Part shown: piece by piece, positions 5,531 to 5,744 of the stretch
Layout: every line of letters starts with the position of its first letter
Numbering within the stretch: the first letter of the stretch is position 1
From: Acidobacteriaceae bacterium
GTDB lineage: Bacteria > Acidobacteriota > Terriglobia > Terriglobales > Acidobacteriaceae
Direction: 5' to 3'
Length of the DNA: 5,744 bases
NCBI GenBank assembly: GCA_030040115.1
Contig: JASHUH010000399.1
Location: forward strand, 1 to 5,744
The notes under the pieces: generated by a model
What the model saw: the letters and a program-made list of their open reading frames with translations, nothing else
Told to the model about the DNA's origin: nothing
Databases searched by the model: none
Translations under genes and position numbers: made by a program

Positions 5531-5744
5531 ATGACCACCGACGAACGGCTTGACCGGCTCACCGAGCGCCATGAGGCGCTCACGATGACCATCGAGCTGC
5601 AGAACCGCCAATGGGAAGACCGCTTCCGGCAATGGGAGGAGCGTTTCAACCGGTCCGAAGACCGCTTCAACAGGCTGCTTTCGGTTGTCGAGCGAATGCA
5701 GCAGAGCGTTGAGGATCTCGTGGAGGTGGCGCAGAACCACGAGC
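5531..5744 (+). CDS. Charged coiled-coil protein, N-terminal 71 codons (3' end outside window)
   Basis: The frame opens at ATG 5531 behind GGAGGG and remains open to the window edge. It begins MTTDERLDRLTERHEALTMT and continues as an almost unbroken charged amphipathic helix. Residues about 27-47 are three seven-residue units, QWEDRFR, QWEERFN and RSEDRFN, encoded by a 21-bp tandem repeat, followed by a more hydrophobic heptad stretch (LLSVVERMQQSVEDLVEVA). No signal peptide or membrane segment is visible in this part. Small proteins starting M-T-x-(D/E)-E-R-L-x-x-L-T-E-R-H-E-A-L are, as far as I recall, frequent uncharacterised coiled-coil proteins in Solibacter-like Acidobacteriota. Self-association is likely but function is unknown. 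It is divergent from nrdJ and separated from it by over 800 bases, so a functional link is not implied. Confidence 0.75.
   Translation, partial: MTTDERLDRLTERHEALTMTIELQNRQWEDRFRQWEERFNRSEDRFNRLLSVVERMQQSVEDLVEVAQNHE
5609..5671 (+). repeat. Three 21-bp tandem repeats encoding heptads
   Basis: Units start at 5609, 5630 and 5651, in frame with the gene at 5531. The first two begin CAATGGGA, and all share a GAAGACCGCTTC or GAGGAGCGTTTC core that encodes E-(D/E)-R-F. Repeat and heptad lengths coincide, so gain or loss of a unit would preserve the coiled coil. Confidence 0.65.

Noticed and set aside
5438..5740. 100-codon - strand frame opposite the coiled-coil gene
   Set aside because: The opposite strand has a strong ribosome binding site and a clear heptad protein; this is its shadow.

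Overview
The window most likely comes from a GC-rich acidobacterial-type genome (Acidobacteriota). This is an inference from three things: a class II ribonucleotide reductase whose wording resembles acidobacterial NrdJ, a small heptad-repeat protein of a kind I associate with Solibacter/Bryobacter-like genomes, and a degenerate CTGAA-type intergenic repeat array. No database was searched.

Layout, left to right. (1) Positions 2-913, + strand: the C-terminal 303 codons of an unrecognised protein that begins outside the window. It ends in an ATGA overlap with a second start codon that has an excellent Shine-Dalgarno but only nine sense codons, so a translationally coupled partner gene appears to have been lost. 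(2) Positions 914-1288: a gene-free convergent interval holding a periodic repeat array (about 21 nt per unit), a 9-bp inverted repeat and a short tandem repeat touching the nrdJ stop codon. (3) Positions 1289-4702, - strand: nrdJ, the adenosylcobalamin-dependent ribonucleotide reductase, 1137 aa, complete, with all catalytic cysteines recognisable. (4) Positions 4703-5067: the nrdJ control region, with a roughly 300-nt leader, a consensus-like sigma70 promoter (TTGACA, 17 bp, TATTTT) and, just upstream, a 13/16 match to the NrdR repressor box. (5) Positions 5068-5530: no intact gene, but a decayed ParD-type antitoxin fragment and several inverted repeats. (6) Positions 5531-5744, + strand: the start of a charged coiled-coil protein built on heptads, running off the window.

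The one well-understood unit is nrdJ with its promoter and NrdR site: it makes deoxyribonucleotides in a B12-dependent, oxygen-indifferent way and is probably repressed by NrdR when dATP is high. The flanks look like accessory DNA in decay: an unknown gene with different codon use, an orphaned start site and an antitoxin relic. I found no complete novel system. The best leads are the NrdR-controlled nrdJ promoter with its long leader, the orphaned coupled start after the first gene, and the periodic repeat array.
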